Below are positions 16,190 through 24,850 of a stretch of 28,707 nucleotides of DNA, one piece after another. The number at the start of each line of letters is the position of its first letter. Position 1 is the first letter of the stretch. The translations under genes and the position numbers were made by a program. The stretch spans positions 1 to 28,707 of the forward strand of contig CANRPG010000003.1 in NCBI GenBank assembly GCA_947632425.1. Direction: 5' to 3'. The notes beneath the pieces were generated by a model. The model was not told the DNA's origin. It was given only the letters and a program-made list of their open reading frames with translations, and searched no databases. This DNA comes from an uncultured Clostridia bacterium (GTDB lineage: Bacteria > Bacillota > Clostridia > Oscillospirales > Ruminococcaceae).

Positions 16190-19100
16190 ATGAAGAAACG
16201 GTTTCTTATATGCTTGACTATACTATTTATAATGGTGGGGGCTTTGTGCCCTGCCGCCTTTGCTGAGGATAACGATCACGAAGTGCTGAAGGTGGGCTTT
16301 TTCGCCTTTTCGGGCTACCACGTTATTGACGAGGACGGCCACCGCAGCGGCTACGGCTATGAATTTCTGCAAAGGCTTTCTATTCACGCAGGCTGGTCGT
16401 ATGAATACATAGGTTACGAGGGTTCTTATGCCGATTCGCTTGATATGCTCCGCAGCGGCGAGGTGGATATTGTAACGTCTGTATCTAAAACGCCCGAGCG
16501 CGAGGAAGAATTTTTGTTCTCAAAGCAAAATATCGGCGTAAATTCTACGATACTTACGGTAAAAATAGGCAATACAAACGTTGTTGCAGGCGACTATTCA
16601 ACATACGACGGCATAGAAATAGGTATGCTGAAAGACAACTCCAAAAATACGACGTTTGAAAACTTTGCAAAGGAAAAAGGCTTTGATTTTGAGCCTGTGT
16701 ATTTTGATACGCAGGAGCAGCTTTCGACCGCTCTGCAAGATGACAAGATAGATGCCTCAGTTTCGGGAAGTCTGCGGCTTTTGGACAACGAGTGGATACT
16801 GGAATCTATAGATGCCAGCCCGTTTTACATATGCACACGCAAAGACCGCACCGACCTTATGGACAGGATAAACGCGGCTATTGACGAAATGGATCTGCAC
16901 GACCCCAACTGGCGCGATACGCTGCATGAGACATACTACTCGACCGACCATTCGGGTTCTATAATCATGAACGCAGGCGAGCGCAAGTTTCTTGAAGATC
17001 TTCACGCTTCGGGAAAGGTTTTGAAGGTGCTGATAAATCCCGACCGCGTGCCATACTGTTATTTTGACGGCGGCAAGGCGAAAGGCATTCTGCCCGAGAT
17101 ATTCAGCGATGTTGCAAAGCGGCTTGACCTGAAATATGAGTACATACCGGTCAAAGACAGAAACGAATATTACAAGCTGCGTGCAGAGGAATCTGCCGAC
17201 ATTGTGCTTGATTTTGCAGGTGATTACTATCTTGCAGAGCAGGAAGGCTACAAGATAACGGTGCCGTACTTCCACACAAATTTTGCAAGGCTCACTCTGC
17301 AAGGCTTCAAGGGCGAACCCGAGCGCGTGGCACTGCTTGAAAGAGCCGATGCGCTCAACGACCTTGTTAAAGAGCAGTACAGCGAAGAGCAGATAATACG
17401 CTGCGCCACCACCGACGATTGCGTTCAGGCGGTTCTTGATAAGCGTGCCGATGCGACGATACTGTACTCTTACACCGCGAACCATTATGTTCGTGAAGAT
17501 ACCAAAAAGCGCTTGCTTTCGGTAGTTTTCGGCGATACTTCCCTATCCTTCGCTGTAGGCAACGATGTTGAGGGCGGCAGATACCTGCTTTCTCTGCTGG
17601 ACAAGGGTGCTGACTGCTTTACCGAAGCGCAGCTTGAATCTATTCAGTCACGAGAGATAGACAACAGTATCGACACCAAGATAGGGCTTACATCTTTCCT
17701 TTATAACAACCCTATCTACGGCATTGTCGGCACGATAATGATACTCTTGCTGGTGTTTACGATAGCCATGCTCGTGGTGCGTTCACATAACCAGAAACGC
17801 CTTAAAAAGAGGATAGCGCTGGCAACGGGCGAACTGGAGGCAAAGACGTTGCAGCTTGAAGAAAACGCGCAGGAACTTTCAAACGCTCTGAAAGCCGCAG
17901 ATGCCGCAAACCGCGCTAAAACTACGTTTCTTAACAATATGTCACACGACATACGCACGCCTATGAACGCTATAATAGGCTACACGGCGCTTACAACAGC
18001 GCATCTTGACAACGAAGAACGCGCGCGCGACTATCTTGCGAAAATAGCGCAGGCTTCAAACCACCTGCTCAGCCTTATAAATGATGTTCTTGACATGAGC
18101 CGCATAGAATCGGGCAAAGTTACTATTGAAGAACGCCCCGAAAATCTTGCCGACATTTTGCAGGGACTGCGCAACATTATTCAGTCTGATATTCACGCCA
18201 AGGGGCTGGAGATGTTCATTGACACGGTAGACGTAACGGACGAAGAAGTTTTCTGCGACAGGCTTAGGCTCAATCAGGTACTGCTCAATCTTACATCTAA
18301 CGCTATAAAATTCACGCCGACGGGCGGCAGTGTTGCCATACGCGTAACGCAAAAGCCTTGTGAAACCCCGGGTTGCGGTATATATGAATTTTGCGTAAGC
18401 GACACCGGCATAGGCATGAGCCCCGAATTTATAGAAACCGTGTTTGACCCATTCACCAGAGAGCGGAATTCTACCGTAAGCGGCATACAGGGCACAGGTC
18501 TTGGTATGGCGATAACCAAAAATATTGTTGACATGATGGGCGGCACGATAAGCGTCAGCAGCGTTCCCGACAAAGGCTCGCAGTTTACGGTTTCGCTCCA
18601 GCTGCGGTTCACGGCACAGCACAAAGATATCATGCCGATAATCGAGCTCAGCGGCGTGCGCAGCCTTGTTGTTGACGACGATATGGTAAGCTGCCAGAGC
18701 GTTTCAAAAATGCTGCGGCAGATAGGCATGAGGGCTGAATGGACGCTTTCGGGACGTGAGGCCATTGTGCGCGCATCGGAGGCGGTGGAACTTGCAGACC
18801 CATTTGCAGTATACATAGTTGACTGGTCGATGCCCGAGATGAACGGCGTTGAAACAGTGCGCAACATTCGCAGAACGGTCGGCGATTCAATGCCTATAAT
18901 ACTTATGTCGGCGTATGACTGGTCGGATATTGAGGCAGAAGCGCGCGAGGCTGGCGTTACCGGCTTTATAAGCAAGCCGCTGTTTGCCTCCGACCTGCAC
19001 CGCAAGTTGGAGGACTGTCTGGGTCATGCCGACAAGGGCAAAGAGACCGGCAACACAGTAAAGCGAGATGACCGCTTCACAGGCAAATGCATACTTCTTG

Positions 19101-19462
19101 CCGAAGATAACGACCTTAACCGCGAGATAGCAGTTGAGCTTTTAAGCGATGCAGGATTTAAAGTCGAAACCGCTGAAAACGGTCAGATAGCGTGCGACAT
19201 GGTGCTTAAAAGCGCAGCAGGACATTACAACCTTGTTCTTATGGACATTCAGATGCCGATAATGGACGGCTATCAGGCCACGAAAGTTATACGCGGCGCT
19301 GAAGACCCTGCTGTTGCAAATATTCCAATAATCGCAATGACCGCCAACGCCTTTGAAGAGGACAGGAAAAAAGCCCTTGAAATGGGTATGAACGGACACT
19401 TAGCAAAGCCTATTGATATTGCAAAGATGATGAAGCTTTTAAAAGAACTTTTCAGCGAATAA
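16190..19462 (+). CDS. Hybrid histidine kinase with two solute-binding sensor domains and two receivers
   Basis: This is a 1090-aa membrane sensor kinase with BvgS/EvgS-like architecture. A signal peptide ends near AFA/E (25/26). Two periplasmic-binding-type (SBP_bac_3) domains follow at about 30-265 and 280-500, facing outside. After a transmembrane helix (about 507-530) and a coiled coil come HisKA with MSHDIRTPMNAI (phospho-accepting H586), then HATPase with NLTSNAIKF, DTGIGM and GTGLGMAI boxes. Two receiver domains end the protein: D878 in DWSMPEMNG and D1019 in LMDIQMPIMDG, each with a C-terminal SKPL/AKPI lysine. No HPt domain and no DNA-binding output are present, so phosphotransfer must go to partners elsewhere. 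Ligands are probably amino acids or similar small solutes, by family analogy. GGAGAG lies about 8 nt before the chosen ATG. Confidence 0.92.
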   Translation: MKKRFLICLTILFIMVGALCPAAFAEDNDHEVLKVGFFAFSGYHVIDEDGHRSGYGYEFLQRLSIHAGWSYEYIGYEGSYADSLDMLRSGEVDIVTSVSKTPEREEEFLFSKQNIGVNSTILTVKIGNTNVVAGDYSTYDGIEIGMLKDNSKNTTFENFAKEKGFDFEPVYFDTQEQLSTALQDDKIDASVSGSLRLLDNEWILESIDASPFYICTRKDRTDLMDRINAAIDEMDLHDPNWRDTLHETYYSTDHSGSIIMNAGERKFLEDLHASGKVLKVLINPDRVPYCYFDGGKAKGILPEIFSDVAKRLDLKYEYIPVKDRNEYYKLRAEESADIVLDFAGDYYLAEQEGYKITVPYFHTNFARLTLQGFKGEPERVALLERADALNDLVKEQYSEEQIIRCATTDDCVQAVLDKRADATILYSYTANHYVREDTKKRLLSVVFGDTSLSFAVGNDVEGGRYLLSLLDKGADCFTEAQLESIQSREIDNSIDTKIGLTSFLYNNPIYGIVGTIMILLLVFTIAMLVVRSHNQKRLKKRIALATGELEAKTLQLEENAQELSNALKAADAANRAKTTFLNNMSHDIRTPMNAIIGYTALTTAHLDNEERARDYLAKIAQASNHLLSLINDVLDMSRIESGKVTIEERPENLADILQGLRNIIQSDIHAKGLEMFIDTVDVTDEEVFCDRLRLNQVLLNLTSNAIKFTPTGGSVAIRVTQKPCETPGCGIYEFCVSDTGIGMSPEFIETVFDPFTRERNSTVSGIQGTGLGMAITKNIVDMMGGTISVSSVPDKGSQFTVSLQLRFTAQHKDIMPIIELSGVRSLVVDDDMVSCQSVSKMLRQIGMRAEWTLSGREAIVRASEAVELADPFAVYIVDWSMPEMNGVETVRNIRRTVGDSMPIILMSAYDWSDIEAEAREAGVTGFISKPLFASDLHRKLEDCLGHADKGKETGNTVKRDDRFTGKCILLAEDNDLNREIAVELLSDAGFKVETAENGQIACDMVLKSAAGHYNLVLMDIQMPIMDGYQATKVIRGAEDPAVANIPIIAMTANAFEEDRKKALEMGMNGHLAKPIDIAKMMKLLKELFSE

Positions 19463-19464
19463 AA

Positions 19465-19505
19465 ACTGCCGCCCCGTTTTGTGCGAGGCGGCGATCTTTT
19501 TTATT
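19465..19505. terminator. Bidirectional intrinsic terminator
   Basis: GCCGCC..CG (19468-19476) pairs with CGAGGCGGC (19484-19492), leaving one mismatch and a 7-nt loop. CTTTTTTATT follows on the plus strand. On the minus strand GTTTTTATTC follows, directly after the stop codon of the permease gene. It separates converging kinase and permease genes. Confidence 0.85.
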
Positions 19506-21963
19506 CTTCTTTAAGTACCTCTTTGGGCGAGTTTGAACCTATCACAGCCAGCGGCATTATCATAGAAAGCGCGAGGTACAAAACTATTACCAAAGCGCAT
19601 ACGGCAAAGTGCCATACGCCAAAAGTTATGACCGTTTCTTTAAAGAAAGTCAGCTTGCCGACTATAAGCACTACAGCCGCCAGTATGCTTGCTATACCGC
19701 AGGTTATTGCGCTATTCTTCAAACTGTGAAGTGCACACGTTCTCCACCTTGCACCGCAGATGTAGAATATAGCATAATTTCTAAGCTGGCGTTTGGTGTA
19801 TATCGCACTGATAGATACGGTTGATATTATCGTCAGTATGAATATGCAGACAGCGATCGGGAAAAGCGTGTACATCTGCTCATAAATGTACTGCATACTG
19901 TTGCTGTAAACCTCTGAAAGAGGGGCATAGCTGCCCTTTGCGCGACTGAGTTTTTCGCCCAGTTTTGTATATTCTTCATCGGTCATGTTATCGCAGAACA
20001 CAAACTGCGCACCGTGAAGCGCACCGTCATGCCCATAGCAGGCATATGTGTCTGAAATTCTCGTTAGCAAAAGGTCGCCGGTTTCGTATTTATTATTGAA
20101 CACGGCGTATATATCATTGTAAGAGTGCGGAACATAGTTATTCACAATGTATGAAGCAATTGCAGCATTATCCTCGGTAACACCGATTATTTTGTACCTT
20201 GCAAAAGCTACCTTGTCGGGCGCGCCGTTTTCGTCAAAGCTCATTATTATATCGCTCTCGAAAACATCTCCGACCTTATATCTTCCGCCGCATGAAGTCA
20301 CTACCGCAGGAATATAGCCGTCTTTTTCGTAAGTTTCATCGGTGTCTGCCAGCCATTTGCCCTCTTTTATAGGCGGCGAGTAAGCCTTTATAAATTCATC
20401 TGAGTATGAAATGCCGTCAAGAGCCGTGTCACCGTCATAAGCATTGACAAACTGGTTTGTAATGCACTCGGCGCCGCCCGTTATTTCTGCCAGTTTTTCG
20501 GGATATGTAGCCATATCGCTGAAAATAAGCATATAGCCTTTTCTGTCAATGTATTTTTCAAACGGCAAAAACATCGCATACCTTGAAATTACCGCTGATA
20601 CTATCAAAGTCAGCATAGTTATGACCGCCGCAAGCTGAACTACTTCAAACACTTTCATTATGCCGAATTTGTTTGTTGACTTTGCAGATTTTTTCATATC
20701 CACAAGACTGTGAGAGCGAACGGTGTGTATTATCATAACAAGCAAAACAAGCGTTGAGGCGGCTATGTATATACCAAAAACTGCGGCATAAAGTTTAAAG
20801 CTGTAAGCGCCTGCCATGTTCGGGAAAAGCCCCGAAAGATGTGGCATTATAAGTTTGTGATAAACAAGCTGTGTAAGTACAAATAATGGTACATTTATAA
20901 TAAGACATTCCAGCAGATAAGAAGCTATCGCCTTGCCCTTTGAGCAGCCGCATATTCTGAAAACCGCCAGCTGTGACGAGCGTTTTTCAAGTATATAGCG
21001 ATAGAGTATTGCCATATTTATTGCTGCCAGCACAGCAATTATCACCGATATGAGCATTATCGTTTTGTAGTAATATATCTCTGTGGCGGCTGTAAATTCT
21101 ATAGGCTGCAAATAAACAAGGTCGCCAAAAATGCTTCTGACGGCAGCGGCTATATCGTTATACTGCTTTTTGGTGATGCTGTTATTGAAACGAAAAGTAA
21201 AACAGCGGTATTCATGATCGCCTGCGCTGTCTAAAAGAACTTCAGAGCCTTTCGGGACGGCGGTCAGCGGAATGTATAGCATATGGCTCATGCCGCCTGT
21301 ATCGATGACTTTCTTTATAGTGTATTTTTCACCGCCGAAAATTATAGAATCCGCATCGGGCGGCAGTGTTTTCATCTGTATAGTGTAATCATATTTTGAA
21401 TATGTGACGCTGTAAACTTTCTTGGCGTCAAATGTAGCATCGGTAACACAAACAAGCTTCTCTTTGCCGCTCATTTCATGCTCAGTAAACATACCCTCCG
21501 CATCGATTATCTGACCGTCTTTGATACCGCAAGAATACCCTACTATGCCATATGATGCTTCTGCTTCGTCAGAGTACATTATCGTATCATCTGAAAAGCC
21601 TGCGCTCCCGTCCTCCGAAGATCCTGCAAAAAACGGCGACGGCGTAAGAAAACCTACCTGTATATACGGCATATCTTCTTCACAACTTGCAGGCATAGAA
21701 TGCAAAAGTTCTATGATCTTTTCGGGGGTTATACCGCTTGCCGTTGGGAGACCAGTACACTGCAAAACGTGCGTGTTTTCGTCGCTTATAAGAATATCAA
21801 GAGTGTTAATCTCTTCTGCCTCGCCTTTGGAAATTATAACATTATAGTTTTGATAAAGCCCGTATGAAAAGCATATAACAAGGCATGAAACTATAATGTT
21901 CAGCACCAAAAGCAGCGAAAAAAGCCGCTGTTTTTTAAACTGCCCGACCAAATTTTTGTACAC
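19501..21963 (-). CDS. FtsX/MacB-type ABC transporter permease
   Basis: The 820-aa membrane protein has the MacB-like double-FtsX layout. A first helix (about 15-38) is followed by a large external domain (39-298), then helices near 300-325, 345-368, 389-413 and 434-460. A second external domain (461-697) is followed by three final helices near 698-722, 749-770 and 781-805. The segments MAILYRYILEKRSSQLAVFRICGCSKGKAIA and YTKRQLRNYAIFYICGARWRT are the cytoplasmic loops typical of FtsX permeases. Such permeases export peptides or lipoproteins or act as mechanotransmitters, but they need an ATPase, and none is adjacent. The annotated GTG start (21961-21963) lacks a ribosome site at normal distance. 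GAGGG (21981-21985) instead fits an in-frame ATT at 21973-21975, giving MLKIVYKNL. Confidence 0.85.
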   Translation of the reverse strand: MYKNLVGQFKKQRLFSLLLVLNIIVSCLVICFSYGLYQNYNVIISKGEAEEINTLDILISDENTHVLQCTGLPTASGITPEKIIELLHSMPASCEEDMPYIQVGFLTPSPFFAGSSEDGSAGFSDDTIMYSDEAEASYGIVGYSCGIKDGQIIDAEGMFTEHEMSGKEKLVCVTDATFDAKKVYSVTYSKYDYTIQMKTLPPDADSIIFGGEKYTIKKVIDTGGMSHMLYIPLTAVPKGSEVLLDSAGDHEYRCFTFRFNNSITKKQYNDIAAAVRSIFGDLVYLQPIEFTAATEIYYYKTIMLISVIIAVLAAINMAILYRYILEKRSSQLAVFRICGCSKGKAIASYLLECLIINVPLFVLTQLVYHKLIMPHLSGLFPNMAGAYSFKLYAAVFGIYIAASTLVLLVMIIHTVRSHSLVDMKKSAKSTNKFGIMKVFEVVQLAAVITMLTLIVSAVISRYAMFLPFEKYIDRKGYMLIFSDMATYPEKLAEITGGAECITNQFVNAYDGDTALDGISYSDEFIKAYSPPIKEGKWLADTDETYEKDGYIPAVVTSCGGRYKVGDVFESDIIMSFDENGAPDKVAFARYKIIGVTEDNAAIASYIVNNYVPHSYNDIYAVFNNKYETGDLLLTRISDTYACYGHDGALHGAQFVFCDNMTDEEYTKLGEKLSRAKGSYAPLSEVYSNSMQYIYEQMYTLFPIAVCIFILTIISTVSISAIYTKRQLRNYAIFYICGARWRTCALHSLKNSAITCGIASILAAVVLIVGKLTFFKETVITFGVWHFAVCALVIVLYLALSMIMPLAVIGSNSPKEVLKEE

Positions 21964-22005
21964 TATTTTAAGAATATTATCCCTCGCAAAAATTTACTGC
22001 TTAAA

Positions 22006-22034
22006 AGTATAACGGTTTTCACAAAACGCTGCAA
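22006..22034 (-). promoter_or_regulatory. Promoter of the permease gene
   Basis: On the minus strand, TTGCAG (22029-22034), a 17-bp spacer and TATACT (22006-22011). Transcription would start near 22000, giving a leader of about 25-40 nt that contains the only clear ribosome site, GAGGG at 21981-21985. Confidence 0.65.
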
Positions 22035-22088
22035 TACATTTCACCAAACTTTCACCGCGCCATCACAATCTTTGGCAGCATAAACAAT

Positions 22089-22133
22089 AATGCACGAATT
22101 TTCTTGTATAAAACAAATAAAAATACGTGCATT
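22089..22133. repeat. Long imperfect palindrome between MalY-like and permease genes
   Basis: AATGCACG (22089-22096) and CGTGCATT (22126-22133) are perfect inverted arms. The 29-nt interior can extend the pairing through A/T-rich steps to a TTGT/ACAA inner stem. It lies 27 bp downstream of the MalY-like stop. No T-run follows on the minus strand, so it is not a classic terminator. TTGTATAAAAC occurs inside it (22104-22114) and again at 22149-22159. It could be an operator, a processing or termination structure, or a small repeat element. Confidence 0.6.
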
Positions 22134-22159
22134 AAAATTTCTATAAAATTGTATAAAAC

Positions 22160-23311
22160 CTAGCCTTGAACTGCCCTTTTCAGCCTTTCAAGACCGTCTT
22201 GCACCAGCGCCCTCGGGCAGGCGATGTTCATTCGCAAAAAGCTTTCGCCGCCCTTGCCATACTGTGCGCCATTTGAAAGATACAGCCCTGTTCTGCGGCG
22301 TATCTCATCTGCAAAAGAGGCAGAATTATCGCTTACTTTTGAAATATCCAGCCAGAGAAGATATGTTGCCTGCGACTGCACTAATTTTACTTGCCTAAGC
22401 TCCTTTTCAAGAAACTTCCCGACCAGCTGTTTGTTTTGAAAGATATATCCGCGCAGCTCGTCAAGCCACCTGCCGCCCCTATTAAACGCCGCCACAGCCG
22501 CCTGCACTGCAAACGCGTTAGGTTCGGCAACTTCATCGGTGTTCAGCGCACGCTTTACCTTGTTGTAAAGATGTTCATTCGGCACATACGCGGCAGAAGT
22601 TTGCAGCCCTGCAATATTAAAAGCCTTGGTCGGCGACAGGCACACAACGCAGTTTTGTTCACAAATTTCTGATACAGAGGCATACGGCACATATTCGCAT
22701 TCGGGGTCGGTAATGTCACAGTGTATCTCGTCCGCTATCACAGTAACGCCGTGCCTGTGGGCAAGCTCGCCGACTTTCGCAAGCTCTTCCCTGCTCCATA
22801 TGCGCCCCGTCGGGTTTTGAGGATTGCAGAATATCATCAGCGTGGTCTGCGGCTGTGCAAGGCATTTTTCCAAAGCGGAAAAATCAATGCTGTAGCTGCC
22901 GTTTTCGTACCTCAGAGGGCACTGCAAAACGTTTCTGCCGTTGTTAACGATGCAGTTGAAAAATATGTTATACACGGGCGTGAGTATGACGACATTTTCG
23001 GCGGCGGTGGTAAGCTTTCTCACGCAGCTAGAAATTATAGGCACTATGCCCGTGCTGAAAATCAGCCGCTGTTTGTTCATCATAAAATTGTGCCGCGTTT
23101 GCCACCAGTCGGCATACGCATCATACCATTCATCGGGAATTATCGTGTAGCCGAAAACGCCGTGCTGTGCACGTTTTACTATCTCCTCGGTTATCTCGGG
23201 CGCGGTCGGAAAGTCCATATCCGCCACCCACATGGGCAGCTCGCCTTTTTGTATATCCCACTTAAGCGAGTAGGTGCCGCTGCGGTCGATCACTTTATCA
23301 AAATCATACAT
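22160..23311 (-). CDS. MalY/PatB-type aminotransferase (probable C-S beta-lyase)
   Basis: This 383-aa PLP enzyme of fold type I belongs to the MalY/PatB family, which cleaves cystathionine or cysteine conjugates to a thiol, pyruvate and ammonia. MalY of Escherichia coli also modulates maltose regulation. Family marks are the N-terminal KWDIQKGELPMWVADMDF, GVFGYTIIPDEW, NPQNPTGRIW (about 166-175), ADEIHCDI (about 195-202), SPTKAFNIAGLQ with the PLP lysine K229, and the C-terminal FLRMNIACPR with the substrate-carboxylate arginine. Length matches the family. GGAG precedes the ATG by about 8 nt, behind a consensus promoter. The cystathionine-lyase role is likely but not certain, since some relatives have other amino-acid substrates. 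Confidence 0.9.
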   Translation of the reverse strand: MYDFDKVIDRSGTYSLKWDIQKGELPMWVADMDFPTAPEITEEIVKRAQHGVFGYTIIPDEWYDAYADWWQTRHNFMMNKQRLIFSTGIVPIISSCVRKLTTAAENVVILTPVYNIFFNCIVNNGRNVLQCPLRYENGSYSIDFSALEKCLAQPQTTLMIFCNPQNPTGRIWSREELAKVGELAHRHGVTVIADEIHCDITDPECEYVPYASVSEICEQNCVVCLSPTKAFNIAGLQTSAAYVPNEHLYNKVKRALNTDEVAEPNAFAVQAAVAAFNRGGRWLDELRGYIFQNKQLVGKFLEKELRQVKLVQSQATYLLWLDISKVSDNSASFADEIRRRTGLYLSNGAQYGKGGESFLRMNIACPRALVQDGLERLKRAVQG

Positions 23312-23332
23312 AATATCATCTCCTATATTTTA

Positions 23333-23361
23333 AGTATAACATTCCCTGCGATAGCTGTCAA
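23333..23361 (-). promoter_or_regulatory. Promoter of the MalY-like gene
   Basis: On the minus strand, consensus TTGACA (23356-23361), a 17-bp spacer and TATACT (23333-23338). Confidence 0.8.
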
Positions 23362-23388
23362 GCATAGTCGGCTATTCACAATAAGTAT

Positions 23389-23417
23389 TTGTAATTTTCA
23401 AAGAATTGTGCTATACT
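23389..23417 (+). promoter_or_regulatory. Promoter of the DUF3737 gene
   Basis: TTGTAA (23389-23394), a 17-bp spacer and TATACT (23412-23417). Initiation near 23424 would put GGAGG (23424-23428) at the very start of the transcript, giving a leader of only about 13 nt and excluding the ATG at 23422. Confidence 0.65.
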
Positions 23418-23436
23418 GATAATGGAGGCGAATAAA

Positions 23437-24294
23437 ATGAAAGAATACATCGGCGGCACATACACGGGTGAACGCGCCATGTTTCAGGCTGAAAACGCAA
23501 TTTTCAGAGAATGCACTTTTGACGACGGCGAGTCACCTCTCAAACACAGCAGCAATATAAAAATATATGAAAGCTCATTCAAATGGAAGTACCCTATATG
23601 GTATTCGCATGACATCTTTGTAAGCGGCAGCACGTTTTTTGAAATGGGCAGAGCAGGCATATGGTATACAAACAACATAACCGTTAAAGATACCATGTAC
23701 ATCGCGCCGAAAGGTTTCAGACGGTGTGACGGCATAACGCTTGAAAATGTGTCGTTTACAAACGCTGCCGAAACGCTGTGGGACTGCAGGAACGTGAATA
23801 TGAAAAAGGTATCGGCAAGCGGCGATTACCTTGCCATGAACTGCGAGAACATGGAGATAGACGAACTTGAACTGGTGGGCAACTATTGCTTTGACGGAGC
23901 TAAGAATATAAATATACGAAACTCACGACTGATAAGCAAAGACGCTTTCTGGAACAGCGAAAACATTACCGCGCAGGGCTGCTACATTTCGGGCGAATAC
24001 CTCGGCTGGAACGCTAAAAACCTCACGCTGATAAACTGCACTATTGAGAGCCTGCAAGGTCTGTGCTTTGTAGAAAACCTTAAAATGGTAAATTGCAGGC
24101 TGCTGAACACCACGCTTGCTTTTGAATATTCTACCGTTGACGCCGACATATGCGGAACTATAGACAGCGTTAAAAACCCCTCGGGCGGCATAATTCGCTG
24201 CGATGGCATTGACGAGCTTATTATGGAGCGCGACAAGGTCGACGTGAACAAAACGAAAATTCAAATTCGGCTGGATTCAAAAAACGCTGTGTAA
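23437..24294 (+). CDS. DUF3737 family protein, right-handed beta-helix
   Basis: This 285-aa soluble protein appears to belong to the DUF3737 family. The sequence is a run of short beta-strand units ending in N-I/L/M-x-I/V/L, such as SSNIKIYESSF, TNNITVKDTM, CRNVNMKKVS, CENMEIDELEL, AKNINIRNSRL, SENITAQGCY and AKNLTLINCTI. This is typical of a pectate-lyase-like beta-helix. No catalytic residues can be assigned, and biochemical function is unknown for the family as far as I know. No signal peptide, so probably cytoplasmic. GGAGG lies 8 nt before the ATG. It is divergent from the MalY-like gene, and the next gene follows after 13 bp, so these two plus-strand genes are probably co-transcribed. 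Confidence 0.82.
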   Translation: MKEYIGGTYTGERAMFQAENAIFRECTFDDGESPLKHSSNIKIYESSFKWKYPIWYSHDIFVSGSTFFEMGRAGIWYTNNITVKDTMYIAPKGFRRCDGITLENVSFTNAAETLWDCRNVNMKKVSASGDYLAMNCENMEIDELELVGNYCFDGAKNINIRNSRLISKDAFWNSENITAQGCYISGEYLGWNAKNLTLINCTIESLQGLCFVENLKMVNCRLLNTTLAFEYSTVDADICGTIDSVKNPSGGIIRCDGIDELIMERDKVDVNKTKIQIRLDSKNAV

Positions 24295-24307
24295 GGCGGT
24301 GAAATTT

Positions 24308-24790
24308 ATGAAATTTTACGCTATTGCGCTTTTGATAATGGCAACTGCATCATCAGTAATGACGACCGGCTGTGCAGATACAAGCGAAATTTCGCAGGAT
24401 ATTTCATCTGCCACGGTGCAAACGCAGCAAAGCGAGGACAAGGAGGAGACCATGACTGTTACTGTAAACGGCGAGAGCTACACTGCGCATTTTTATGATA
24501 CAAAAGCGGCTGAGAAATTCAAATCAATGCTGCCGATTTCTTTCACGATGAGCGAGCTTAACGGCAACGAAAAGTACATTTATACGGACACTAAATACCC
24601 GACAAGCGCAGAAAAGGTGGGCAATATCAAAAAAGGTGAGATAATGCTTTACGGTGACAACTGCATAGTGCTTTTTTACGATAGCTTTTCAACGCCGTAT
24701 TCGTACACCAGGATAGGCTATATCGAGAACGCCGACGGCTTGGAAAACGCGGTAGGTAAGCAGGACGCGCAGGTAAAGTTTGATAAATAA
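24308..24790 (+). CDS. Cyclophilin-like fold lipoprotein
   Basis: This is a 160-aa secreted protein. The N-terminal hydrophobic segment ends MTTGC (C22), an atypical lipobox lacking the usual Leu/Val/Ile at -3, followed by a Ser/Thr/Gln-rich linker. The domain from about residue 48 to the end contains MTVTVNGESYTAHFYDTKAA, then YTDTKYPTSAEKVGNIKKGEIMLYGDN, then YSYTRIGYIENADGL. This matches the small cyclophilin-like fold domain family seen in Firmicutes and gut bacteria, which is not known to be an active prolyl isomerase. Starts at GTG 24299 or ATG 24308 are possible; AAGGCGG spacing favours the ATG. It follows the DUF3737 gene by 13 bp. Confidence 0.8.
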   Translation: MKFYAIALLIMATASSVMTTGCADTSEISQDISSATVQTQQSEDKEETMTVTVNGESYTAHFYDTKAAEKFKSMLPISFTMSELNGNEKYIYTDTKYPTSAEKVGNIKKGEIMLYGDNCIVLFYDSFSTPYSYTRIGYIENADGLENAVGKQDAQVKFDK

Positions 24791-24850
24791 AATCGTTGGT
24801 AATACGAAAAATCGGAATTTATCAGAGCACACATACGTCACACAGCACAC

